Assembly (NCBI RefSeq): GCF_905171765.1
Contig: NC_053390.1
Coordinates: forward strand, 215,835,927-215,899,926
Origin: Bufo bufo
Lineage: Eukaryota; Chordata; Amphibia; Anura; Bufonidae
DNA length: 64,000 bases
Direction: 5' to 3'
The translations under genes and the position numbers were made by a program. Of the stretch, positions 11,201 through 19,189 are shown piece by piece (within the stretch, counting starts at the first letter, position 1; the number at the start of each line of letters is the position of its first letter). The notes under the pieces were generated by a model. It was not told the origin of the DNA, made no database searches, and saw nothing but the letters and a program-made list of their open reading frames with translations.

Positions 11201-14200
11201 CTTTATCTCCCTAAACTTGTAATGTAAATGTAATATAGTATGAAGTATTGTGCGTCATACTTTCCTGTTACCTGCCGTCTTACAGGGAGTCTGCAGATAA
11301 AGTTGTGCTCCATAAAGGGAAATATGAGGAACTGATTGTCGGATCCCATGAGATTGCTGCCAGTACTGCACAACTGGTTGCTGCTTCCAAGGTAATGAAG
11401 TAAATCTGTTTCTCGTGCAACTATACTTTGTAAGGAGCACAACCGTATAGTAGTTATTTTATTCCATTTACTTTGCAATTCAAAAATTTTGGCTATTTTA
11501 TTTTTGTGCTGATGCTTACTTTAAAGCTCATATGGACAAATTTAGTTATTTAGATTTAGTCTGCTCTGAAGCCTCCAGAATTGCAAATGTAACTGGACCT
11601 ATTTAGGATAAGGCTACTCTCACACTTGCGGTAGCCTTTTCCGGCTGGGGAACAGCCTGCCAGATCCGTGGTACCGCAAGTCCACCGTGCTGGCGGAAGT
11701 CCGTTCCATCCTCATTCACTATAATGGGGGCGGGCCGGACAAAAACCACAACATGTTGTAGTTTTACTCAAGAAGGCAGATTTAATGCAGAAAAGAACAA
11801 TTTCACACAGTGGGGAGGATGGAAACTTATTTTGTTACAAAAACATGCAAGATATGTACACAGTATATGAAGGAAATGTTCAAAGTGACATACATGGTGG
11901 AATATTGGTTAGTGTCACATGTTACTGGTTCCTGTGGCACATTATATCTATTATTATCTAAGTAGATTGTATTTTAACAGGTAAAAGCGAATAAAGATAG
12001 CAAGAATCTGGGAAAACTGCAACAGTGCTCCCGTCGTGTGAATGAGATGGCAGCCAACGTGGTGGCTTCTACAAGATCAGGCCAAGAACAGATTGAGGAA
12101 AAAGGTATTATTCTTAGTCTGTCATCTGGAATGAAAATGTTAGGGCTGTTTCACACGAGCGGATGCCGTGCGTGACATCCGCTCCGTGAATGACAGCCAA
12201 GACCCGATGCAGACTGCAGAAGCACGGAGCAGTAACATGACTGATAATGCTCCGTGCCTCTCTGTGATCTCTTTACTACGAAATCACAGTGAGAGAAAGT
12301 TGTCACTGTGATTTCGTAGTAAAGAGATCACAGAGAGGCACGGAGCATTATCAATCATGTTACTGCTCCGTGCTTCTGCAGTCTGCATCGGGTCTTGGCT
12401 GTCATTCACGGAGCGGATGTCACGCACGGCATCCGCTCGTGTGAAACAGCCCTTAGAAATGTATTTCTGTGATCTCATTAATGACATTACCTTTCTAGAT
12501 ACCATGGACTTCTCTGGAATGTCTCTCATCAAACTAAAGAAGGAAGAAATGGAAAGCCAGGTAAACATATGTGCAGTCTATCATGTAGAAGTCATTGAAC
12601 ACTACTGCTCTTCAGAAAAATCCTGTGTACTCACTGAGTGCTCATGAATGCAAACAAAAGTTGCTGAACGGCTTCTGAATGTCAAACCTCAAAAGTTAAA
12701 GGGGTTATCAGGTTCTTTGACATTGACGGTAGTTTTCTAGGGCGGGGTACTCAACTGATGGACCACAGTAGCTAGCTGTCCAGACCCCTACATGTCCCGC
12801 TCTCAACTGTATCTACGTCCTGAGGAGCCAGATATAGTTGAACACAATGGTATTTCACCATTCCCCTGCCTTTAGTGACTCAGCACTGGCAGGCGTGATT
12901 CAGTGACGTGGTGTTCTGCTCCACAATGAGAATGTGGCTTAAGTGAATATGTAAAGTGACTGCAAATCGGCTCAATCACTTGAAAGGGGGCACAAAGGAG
13001 TATCATTCTGCAATCTGTGAAGGGCACCTAAAGGGGTTGTCTGGGTTCAGAGCTGAACAGCGAACACAACCCGATCTGCACTAATTCTCCATGATTGAGT
13101 GGAGCATCAGAGCTTTTTACCTTCTGATGCTCCTCCTTGCCCAGCAACGAGTAGGGTAAGGGCTGTTTGTTTACATTTGGACACTGCTAGGCGGAGGCAA
13201 TTTAGATTAGGGCAAGGGGGAGCATCGGAGCGTGAAAAGCTCTGATACTTCACTCGTTCATGGTGAATGAGTGCTGATCGGGTTGCGTCCGGGTTCAGCT
13301 CTGAACCCGGACAACCCCTTTTAAGGCGCATGACTGTGTGGGAGTCCCTTAGGGGACAGCATACTGTGTGGGGGCACTTAAGAGATCATCCTGCTGTGAC
13401 GATGGCACTTAAGAGACATCCTACTGTGGGGGGGGGGACACTTAAGAGCATCATACTGTGTGGGCAGGCAGTATGGGGGCATCATACTCTGTCGGGGGGC
13501 ACTAAATAGGCATCATACTGTGTAGTGGGGGCACTTAGGGGCATCACTATTGTTAGATTGCACTAATGAGACATTCTTACTGTGTTAGGACACTTAAAGG
13601 TATTGGGTGGGATTAGAGCCATGGCTTATTGTTAGAAAAAAAAAAAATTGCCTCAGTGCACTCACTATACACCACTTGTGTTGTCCCTCCTTAAATTATT
13701 ATTTTTTTGCGGCTCAGACCTTCACCCAACGGCAAACCTAATTATGTGGACCTTTACAAAAAGTACTTCAGTACCCCTGTTGTAGGTTGTCATTCTTTGT
13801 AGGTTGACAACTCTGTACGGTCAGCCGGGGCTGTGCCTGGTTTTACAGCTCAGTCAATTCACTTGAGTAGGATGACGTTGTCGCAGTACCAGACATAGCT
13901 GCTACAAAAATTATAAAGTTGGGAATGGTAAACAGTGAAGGCAATGTAGCACCATGGCATGATTGGCAAGGGATGAAAAGAGTTACATGACATCTCAAAA
14001 GTTTTACCAAAACTCTTTAATCACCCATTAGTTATGGCTGGTTTAGACTCTTGGATATTTTTAATTTATCATATTTTTTGTCTTTTAGGTTAAAGTCCTT
14101 GAACTGGAGAACATGCTGCAGAATGAAAGAATGCATCTTGGAGAGATTCGGAAAAAGCATTACATGCTGGCAGGAGTGTACGATGAAACCGAGGAAACCG

Positions 14201-15665
14201 TAAAGCCAGCACCACCTCAGAAGCCTGGAATTCTAAAGAAGCCACAGTTGGCACAGAAACCGAACATTCCACCCAAGACTGATCACAAGGTAAGCAATTT
14301 CCTTTCAGCTCAGTGAAGCCATAAAAGACTTGAAATGTTACTCTTAAAGGGGTTGTCTCACTTCCGCAAATGGCATTTATTATGTAGAGAAAGTTAATAA
14401 ATTTAGTAAGTACCTTGTACTGTGATTCTCCATATTGCTTCCTTTCCTGGCTTGATTCATTTTCCATCACATTATACACTGCTTCCTGTTATACACGGTT
14501 TCCAGGGGTTACGACCACCCTGCAATCCATCAGCGGTGGCCGTGGTTGCACACTATAGGAAAAGGCCCTGTCCTATCTGGTGGCCGGGACCATGGGAATG
14601 TGCATAGCCACGCATGCGCAGAAGTTCCTGTCCTAGCCACCTTATATGTGCGCTGCAGCAGTGGCCATAACCATGGACGTAACAGGTGTAAAATGGAATG
14701 GAAAATTAATCAAGCCAGCAAAGGAGACAATATAAACTATCACATACATTAGTAAGTGCCTTGTATTAGCTTTCTCTATATGATCAATGCCATTTGCTAA
14801 AGTGAGACAAGCACTTTAAAGGGAGTCTGTCACCACATTTGAGCATATTAGACTGATCAAATAGCGTTATATGTGCCACCCAGAACTTAAAAACGGTACC
14901 TTTGTTGTATCTAATGGAGTTTTCTTTCAGCCAAAAATGAACTTTTAATATTCTGTAAATGCGCCCTCTCAAGTGCCCAGGGTAGCGTCTCAATCGTCCG
15001 AGCCCCAGGCAGCACCTACTCAACGGCTCATAACCCCGCCCTCTGTGTGCCTCTGCCCGCCCGTTTACTCTCCTCCTCTCTCCTTTTCCACTGCGCTACG
15101 AATTTGACCGCGCAGCCGCAGTGGAAAAGGAGAGAGGAGGAGAGTAAACGGGCAGGCAGAGGCACACGGAGGGCAGGGTTATGAGCCGTTGAGGAGGTGC
15201 TGCCTGGGACTCGGACGATTGAGACGCCGCCCTGGGCACTTGAGAGGGTGCATTTACAGAATCTTAAAAGTTCATTTTTGGCTGAAAGAAAACTCCATTA
15301 GATACAACAAAGGTACCGTTTTTAAGTTCTAGGTGGCACATATAACGCTATTTGATCAGTCTAATATGCTCAAATGTGGTGGCAGACTCCCTTTAATACT
15401 AAACTGCAATGGTTTTTGGGGGGCTATTTAATGTTATATATAGTTGTTTTACATTTTATTTTGCCTCTATGCAAATGACTTGTAAAAAGCTAATAAGTAA
15501 ACCTTGAGTCATGTAGATAGTCAGTAAATTAAGACGTTCATCTACTCTTTTCTAATGAATTATCTTCCTATATTTTACATTGACGGTATAGTTAATTTAT
15601 ACATACTTATTTTTCAGATTGATAAAGATGATGGTGTCTATCAAGCTCACTTCATCAACTTCTAG
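5230..15665 (+). CDS. HIP1R: Huntingtin-interacting protein 1-related, C-terminal nine exons (partial)
   Basis: HIP1R is a cytoplasmic adaptor of clathrin-coated pits: its N-terminal ANTH domain and coiled coil bind phosphoinositides, HIP1 partners and clathrin light chain, and its C-terminal I/LWEQ (THATCH) domain binds F-actin. Nine exons, all with AG/GT borders and compatible phases, join to 795 nt, or 264 residues plus TAG. Recognisable blocks are VKLEVNER, QKEIVESGRGAAT, EFYAKNSRWTEGLISASK, HEIAASTAQLVAASK, TMDFSGMSLIKLKKEEM and the tail KKPQLAQKPNIPPK, which favours HIP1R over HIP1. The tail corresponds to the proline-rich region known to bind cortactin SH3 in HIP1R. The upstream exons (ANTH, coiled coil) lie outside the window. 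Introns carry many MITEs, but the exons show no breaks. Confidence 0.96.
5327..5459. repeat. Palindromic MITE, AGGGATGAGCGAATTT family
   Basis: AGGGATGAGCGAATTTCATA at the left is mirrored by AAATTTGCTCATCTCT at the right, with the whole interior nearly self-complementary. It lies in a HIP1R intron 38 bp after an exon. Related copies are at 9621-9978 and, one-sided, near 54307. Confidence 0.7.
5636..6001. repeat. 366-bp imperfect inverted repeat
   Basis: CTTGGCAGCTGAAGGCATCT at the left and its diverged complement ending CAGCTGCCAAG at 6001 enclose paired blocks such as GGGCCAGGCA/TGCCTGGCCC and CTGCACTTT/AAAGTGCAG. It has no coding content and lies in a HIP1R intron. From 6002 to the exon at 6365, and from 6396 to about 6886, I see only ordinary AT-rich intron. 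Confidence 0.65.
6365..6395 (+). CDS. HIP1R: HIP1R 31-nt micro-exon
   Basis: A very small exon between TTTGAATAG and GTAAGC. It completes the split Arg codon and encodes ILYSCTDLMK, matching ILNSCTDLMK of vertebrate HIP1R. It is easily missed by ORF-based methods, and both phases fit its neighbours exactly. Confidence 0.93.
6887..7097. mobile_element. T2/Kolobok-like MITE (TTAAAGGGG ends)
   Basis: TTAAAGGGGCTGTCC at the left and GGACAACCCCTTTAA at the right form the terminal inverted repeat with a TTAA duplication. The interior contains inverted GCTCTGTTCACCTGCTCA motifs. It is in a HIP1R intron. Confidence 0.75.
7440..7790. repeat. Pyrimidine-rich tandem repeat in a HIP1R intron
   Basis: An irregular array of AGACCCCCATTAGACCTCC-type units, about 18-30 bp each, heavily substituted. 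It is strongly strand-asymmetric (C/T-rich on the plus strand). No coding frame is credible here. Confidence 0.7.
8144..8321. repeat. Palindrome with an AT-dinucleotide core
   Basis: CATGCCATAGTTCACACGGT at the left is mirrored exactly by ACCGTGTGAACTATGGCATG at the right. The arms of about 80 bp meet at an (AT)n tract around 8213-8250. It is a HIP1R intronic MITE-like hairpin. The text CACACGGTGTGTATTTTTAC is shared with no other element in the window. Confidence 0.75.
8885..8947 (+). CDS. HIP1R: HIP1R exon (AIKQLVITSTDLQKEIVESGR)
   Basis: Acceptor TATACAG and donor GTATGT bracket 63 nt (21 codons, phase 0 at both ends). QKEIVESGR is a signature of the HIP1/HIP1R I/LWEQ region. The exon begins within helix-forming sequence of the actin-binding core. 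Confidence 0.95.
9120..9422. mobile_element. TWA-targeting MITE, GGGCTCATGCACAC subfamily
   Basis: GGGCTCATGCACACAAACGT at the left and GTCGTGTGCATGAGCC at the right. TTA lies on the left, and TTA follows one extra base on the right. The interior has CCGTATTTTTTGCGGACCGC. HIP1R intron. Confidence 0.78.
9621..9978. repeat. Long palindromic MITE, AGAGATGAGC family
   Basis: AGAGATGAGCAAATTTCATA at the left and GAAATTCGCTCATCTCT at the right. The arms stay complementary through ATTGCGTTATGGATTCCAT and ATGACGGAATGCATTATTCA, meeting around 9795. It is a larger relative of 5327-5459, in a HIP1R intron. 9979-10503 is otherwise plain intron. Confidence 0.75.
10504..10781. mobile_element. TWA-targeting MITE, ATTCACACGACCG variant
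   Basis: GGGCGCATTCACACGACCGC at the left and CGAATGAGCCC at the right, with family motifs ATTCTTGTCCACAATTGCGG and GATGCGGACAGCACA. The right flank is TAA. It lies 233 bp before a HIP1R exon. Confidence 0.75.
11015..11115 (+). CDS. HIP1R: HIP1R exon with the EFYAKNSRWTEGLISASK block
   Basis: Acceptor TTTACAG and donor GTAATG bracket 101 nt. It encodes GAATTQEFYAKNSRWTEGLI followed by SASKAVGWGATQL, and ends with two bases of a Val codon. This is the most conserved stretch of the I/LWEQ module. Only 170 bp of intron separates it from the next exon. Confidence 0.96.
11286..11391 (+). CDS. HIP1R: HIP1R exon with HEIAASTAQLVAASK
   Basis: Acceptor CTTACAG and donor GTAATG bracket 106 nt. It completes the Val codon and reads ESADKVVLHKGKYEELIVGS, then HEIAASTAQLVAASK. 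HEIAASTAQLVAASK is near-invariant in HIP1R. The exon ends in phase 0. Confidence 0.96.
11981..12104 (+). CDS. HIP1R: HIP1R exon (VKANKDSKNLGKLQQCSRRV)
   Basis: Acceptor TTAACAG and donor GTATTA bracket 124 nt. It reads VKANKDSKNLGKLQQCSRRV then NEMAANVVASTRSGQEQIEE, and ends one base into an Asp codon. It covers the end of the actin-binding core. The following 394-bp intron is mostly a palindromic MITE. Confidence 0.95.
12143..12452. mobile_element. Near-perfect 310-bp palindromic MITE inside a short HIP1R intron
   Basis: GGGCTGTTTCACACGAGCGG at the left is mirrored by CCGCTCGTGTGAAACAGCCC at the right. Exact TTA target duplications lie at 12140-12142 and 12453-12455. The two arms are almost identical along their full length, including CGTGACATCCGCTCCGTGAA and its complement. 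The intron is only 394 bp (12105-12498), so the element is about four fifths of it and leaves 47 bp before the downstream exon. Confidence 0.88.
12499..12560 (+). CDS. HIP1R: HIP1R exon (TMDFSGMSLIKLKKEEMESQ)
   Basis: Acceptor CTTTCTAG and donor GTAAAC bracket 62 nt. After completing the Asp codon it encodes TMDFSGMSLIKLKKEEMESQ. The L-I-K-L-K-K form, with Ser-Gly before it, is HIP1R-like rather than HIP1-like. Confidence 0.95.
12696..13028. mobile_element. One-ended T2-like fragment
   Basis: TTAAAGGGGTTATCAGG at 12696 is a left end of the TTAAAGG type. No matching right end precedes the next element at 13029. The interior shows nothing recognisable. Confidence 0.4.
13029..13324. mobile_element. 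T2/Kolobok-like MITE
   Basis: AAAGGGGTTGTCTGGGTTCA at the left and GAACCCGGACAACCCCTTTT at the right form the inverted ends. The right TTAA is at 13321-13324, and the left TTAA has decayed to CTAA. Inner arms pair AGAGCTGAAC/GTTCAGCTCT. HIP1R intron. Confidence 0.7.
13325..13600. repeat. G-rich minisatellite
   Basis: Imperfect units of about 30-40 bp with CATACTGTGTGGGGGCACTT and variants, about seven copies, starting directly at the end of the preceding MITE. HIP1R intron. From 13601 to the exon at 14089 there is plain intron with a short A tract. Confidence 0.65.
14089..14289 (+). CDS. HIP1R: HIP1R exon: post-core helix and proline-rich tail
   Basis: Acceptor TTTTAG and donor GTAAGC bracket 201 nt (67 codons, phase 0). 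It begins VKVLELENMLQNERMHLGEI, a latch or dimerisation-type helix. It then passes through an acidic linker (YDETEE) into KKPQLAQKPNIPPK. The proline-rich part aligns in position with the segment that binds cortactin in mammals. Confidence 0.95.
14344..14819. mobile_element. T2/Kolobok-like MITE, left member of a head-to-tail pair
   Basis: TTAAAGGGGTTGTCTCACTT at the left and AAGTGAGACAAGCACTTTAA at the right, with inverted inner blocks (GGCATTTATTATGTAGAGAA against CTCTATATGATCAATGCC). Its right TTAA (14816-14819) is also the left TTAA of the next element. Confidence 0.72.
14816..15396. mobile_element. 581-bp palindromic T2-like MITE
   Basis: TTAAAGGGAGTCTGTCACCA at the left and GGTGGCAGACTCCCTTTAA at the right. 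The arms are nearly identical over about 280 bp and meet near 15107, at the TCTCCTTTTCCACTGCG / CGCAGTGGAAAAGGAGA core. It lies in the last HIP1R intron, 221 bp before the terminal coding exon. Confidence 0.8.
15618..15665 (+). CDS. HIP1R: HIP1R terminal coding exon
   Basis: Acceptor TTTTTCAG precedes 48 nt that encode IDKDDGVYQAHFINF and then TAG at 15663-15665. Human HIP1R ends in a comparable LDKKDGIYPAQLVNY, so the reading frame and stop are secure. Confidence 0.95.
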   Translation: MDKDDGVYQAHFINF

Positions 15666-16659
15666 CTCATGATTCCATGCCAGGATGGCTGTCCACCGCT
15701 ACTTGTTCCAGGGGGTGCAGGAAATACTGTAAAATTGGCACTTTTGTACCATTACATCTGTGTTCTATACAGATAGATGCTCTTCTGACACCTTTTGGGT
15801 GGTCAATTTTAGCCCTCCCACTCTGATGCCTATTTATACTAGTGTAGGAAGTCTACAAATGGCCACGTTTTATTTCTGTTTATTTTATTGTACTATTTTA
15901 TTTGCCTTTGTGTGTGCCAACTTTATGCACCTCTTATATTCTTTTTTTCACTGTACGTTATAAAAACATCTGAAGACTCCTATAGATGTCAACACCAAAC
16001 CATTAAATGGCTATGGGGGCCCTTACAGGGCAGGACAAATCATGTCTTATGCCACTACATTATGCCATTACATAGCCTGACTAAAGATCACCAGTTGTGT
16101 AACTGTTACTCTTCAGGTTTCCCATTATCTTTACGTGGACTTCTGATAGCAGGGACTGTCTTCTTCTGTGATAAATTAGTGTGTCTTGATACATGTTGAA
16201 AAGATGATAATATATACTTTTAAATGTTTTTAATTTGGAGTGCATTAAGTTTGCTGTAGAGACTTTCCCATATTTCTATGTATTTTCTTTTCTTTTTGCA
16301 CTCAAGCTAGAAGGGGGAACAGAGAAATATCATCACTTGGGGGTAGGAACTACACTTAATATAGAAAAATTATTTCAATGCGAAGTCTCTCTAAAATAGC
16401 ATCTTTAAAGTGGCAGAAGACACTCTTACCTCTATACGTCAGGTGTTCATTCGCAGGTATGAGCCAGGTTGAATTAACTGTTTTAATAACTTGTGGCATT
16501 AAACACTGAATCAGTACAAGACAGTACAGAATAGTACCAAATGATGTAAGGCAGTCTTGAGCAGAGGTTTGTGCCCAGTGTAAGGGGGTTGTGTTAAGAG
16601 GGCTGTATCTAGTCTTCCACTGCTTATTAATAAATTGCCGTCACCTTGGGTGTTAGTAA

Positions 16660-16934
16660 GGCCTCATGCACACAAACGTTGTTTGTTTCCGTGTCCGTTC
16701 CGTTTTTTGTGGATAGGATGCGGACCCATTCATTTCAATGGGTCCACAAAAAATGCGGACAGCACACCGTGTGCTGTCCGCATCAGTATGGACATTCCAT
16801 AGCTTCGCAAAAAAATTGAACATGTCCTTTTCTTGTTCGTTTTAGGCATTGTTACAATGGATCCACAAAAAAAAACGGATGTCATCCGTTTTTTTTGCAG
16901 ACTGCAAAACACATACGGTCGTGTGCATGTAGCC
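16660..16934. mobile_element. TWA-targeting MITE in the HIP1R 3' UTR region
   Basis: GGCCTCATGCACACAAACGT at the left and ACGGTCGTGTGCATGTAGCC at the right. The flanks are TAA and CAA, a one-base decay of the duplication. Inner arms pair ATGCGGACAGCACACCGTGT with itself across the centre. Confidence 0.78.
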
Positions 16935-17613
16935 CAACTGTAAGGGTCTAACTATTCTGCACCCAAGTGTTTTAATTGTTTGACCTACATGATCACACTT
17001 GTCTTCTTTCTTTGTCCTGTTGGTTTTATTTTCTGTTTATCCGGCAGCTTTTTATCAATGACTGAGGACAATGAATGGAGGAGGACAATGTGATGATATT
17101 ATTTATTTGTGAGATGTCTGCCTGGAACCTGACTCCTGACGCTTTGTTTCTAACACAGTGACTGAATTTGGTGAACTTCTTGAATGCTGGATGTCTGTTA
17201 TGTTGTGTACTTTGTTGACTAGCGATCTGCGTGCCGTGTTTATTCACGTGCACTGTGGCAGAACATTTATTTTAGGGAATTTATTCACTTAAAGAAATCT
17301 TTTTATATGCCCTCTGGGATACAGGGTTGTCAGTCTTAGAAGTCCTGCCATCTCCCCTGACATGTCTGTTTTTAGTAAGTACTTGCGTTCCCCATGAAAC
17401 ATCTTATTCTTATGGCTGCGTTATCGTATTCTTTGATTATTCATATTAGAAGTTTATGAATAAATTAACTTGATGTTACATTCATTTATAATGTTCTAAT
17501 AGGAATAAGTGAGGAAATATACTGTAGAATTGTCATTTAGTGTGGAATAAAATTATTTACTAATAAAATTATTTACACCAGACTTGGTAGGATTGGTAAC
17601 GGGTCCACATTAA

Positions 17614-17772
17614 GGCCTCTTTCACTTGTCAGTGATTTGCATCAGTTATTGTGAGCCAAAACTAGGAGTGGCGCCTACGCAGAGATAAGGTATAATTGAA
17701 AGATTTGCTCCTGTTTTATGTTTGTGAGCCGAAATCTGGTATAGGTCAAATCACTGACATGTGAAAGAGGCC
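17614..17772. mobile_element. 159-bp MITE, GGCCTCTTTCACTTGTCAG type
   Basis: GGCCTCTTTCACTTGTCAGT at the left and ACTGACATGTGAAAGAGGCC at the right, with exact TAA duplications at 17611-17613 and 17773-17775. The interior GTGAGCCAAAACTAGGAG relates it to the elements at 18098 and 43417. Confidence 0.82.
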
Positions 17773-17858
17773 TAAGCAGGAGTCTTTTTTGATACTTTTG
17801 TCCTCCTTTTAGGCTGAATTTGTTTTCAGTTTTGTATCTTTATAAATGTGAAATAAGC

Positions 17859-17864
17859 AATAAA
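17859..17864 (+). terminator. HIP1R: Candidate distal polyadenylation signal of HIP1R
   Basis: AATAAA followed by a GT-rich stretch (GTGTAAGTCTAGTTGTGTGA) that suits a downstream element. This is the last good signal before unrelated repeat DNA. Earlier signals at 17459-17567 are equally canonical. Confidence 0.45.
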
Positions 17865-18097
17865 GCTGTGTAAGTCTAGTTGTGTGAAGGTTTTTGTTTA
17901 AAGGTGTGTCATCTCCCTGCTATCTTATTTGGCATGTAAAAAATGAAATGCATGGGTGTGCACTGTAAAACTAAACTGGCTGGTTCTGAATTCCATTTTT
18001 GTGTATCATTATGTTGCTGTTGACGTAATTGTATCAATATTTTGGTACCAAAATAGTTTCCGTTTAACATCCTTTTCCTCTTTAGAAGATTAGGAGT

Positions 18098-18575
18098 TAT
18101 GCATCATTCACACGTCAGCGATTTCGAGCCAAAACCAGGCACGGCTCTAAACACAGAACAGGCACAGATCTTTCCCTTAGGCCTCATGCACACGACCGTT
18201 GTTCGGGTCCACATCCGAGCCGCAGTTTTTGTGGCTCTGATACGGACCCATTCACTTCAATGGGGCCACAAAAGATGCGGACAGCACTACGTGTGCTGTC
18301 CGCATCCATTGCACTGTTCCGTGGCCCCACAAAAAAAAATATAGCATGTCCTATTCTTGTCCGTTTTGCGGACAAGAATAGGCATTTCTACAATGGGCCT
18401 TCCGTTTCGCGAATTGCGGAAGGCACACGGGTGGCTTCCGTTTTTTGCGGATCCGCAGACTGCAAAAAAAATGGAACGGTAGTGTGCATGATGCCTTATG
18501 TCTGTGGAGGCTCCAATCCTGGATTTGGCTCACAATTACTGATGGAAATCGTTGACCAGAACACTAACGTGTGAA
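18098..18575. mobile_element. Outer MITE interrupted by an inner MITE
   Basis: The left half (ATTCACACGTCAGCGATTTC to AGATCTTTCCCTTA) and right half (TTATGTCTGTGGAGGCTCCA to AACGTGTGAATGAG) are the two halves of one element. An uninterrupted copy exists at 43417-43602. The break holds the inner MITE at 18180-18495. Confidence 0.8.
18180..18495. mobile_element. TWA-targeting MITE at a demonstrable insertion site
   Basis: GGCCTCATGCACACGACCGT at the left and GTGTGCATGATGCC at the right. TTA duplications lie at 18177-18179 and 18496-18498. The empty-site homologue near 43520 has a single TTA at the same point (TTTACCTTATGTCT), which fixes the target duplication as 3 bp. Confidence 0.88.
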
Positions 18576-19189
18576 TGAGTCTTTAATACAGCAATTACTG
18601 AAAATTGCAGAGCAATGTTCTTGCATTTTCCTGTTCCTTTAGATTGTTGATGTTTAGCCTGAATACCACGTACCTATGATGCAAGCTCTATTGCCCAGTA
18701 TTTAATGGCCAAGATTTACTAATGGGTCTGCGCCTAGAATCTGTCTAATAAATGGTGCAACTAGGGTTTCTATTTTTTCTGACTTATTAATCTCTGCCCC
18801 TGGTCAGATATGCAATTATTGTACCACCAAAAATCTGGTCTAAATTCTGTCTCGAAGTAAGCCAACCAGTAGGTAAGAGTGTCTATCCCTACATCACATT
18901 TATCATCCAACCTAAGCCACTGTGATAAATCAGATTTACATATAAAAAACTTTAATCTCCTTCTGTTGTTGTTACAGTAGCACTAGGTAGAAATAAAAAT
19001 GGTTTACACCATCTATAAAATTAGTCAATCTGGGCCAATATGTTGCTCTGCAAGTGAGCACGGAATTGAAATGGGAACAATCCTTTTCCCAAACAACCCA
19101 AATAATCGGAACCAGTTTCTACTGAAAAAAAATATATATTCCAAAATGAAGAGGGGAAAAAAAAAAACTTTGTAAAATTATATTTCCCG
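18576..19189. other. Intergenic stretch, nothing recognised
   Basis: AT-rich sequence without a credible reading frame, inverted repeat or tandem repeat that I could see. It may include the decayed 5' end of the DIRS element that follows. Confidence 0.5.

Larger units (their letters stand above)
15666..17880 (+). other. HIP1R: Probable HIP1R 3' untranslated region
   Basis: Non-coding sequence after the TAG at 15663. Candidate AATAAA signals are at 16629, 17459, 17546, 17562 and 17859. Which one is used cannot be decided from sequence. If any signal after 16934 is used, the transcript includes the MITE at 16660-16934. Use of the last signal would also include 17614-17772. Confidence 0.6.
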
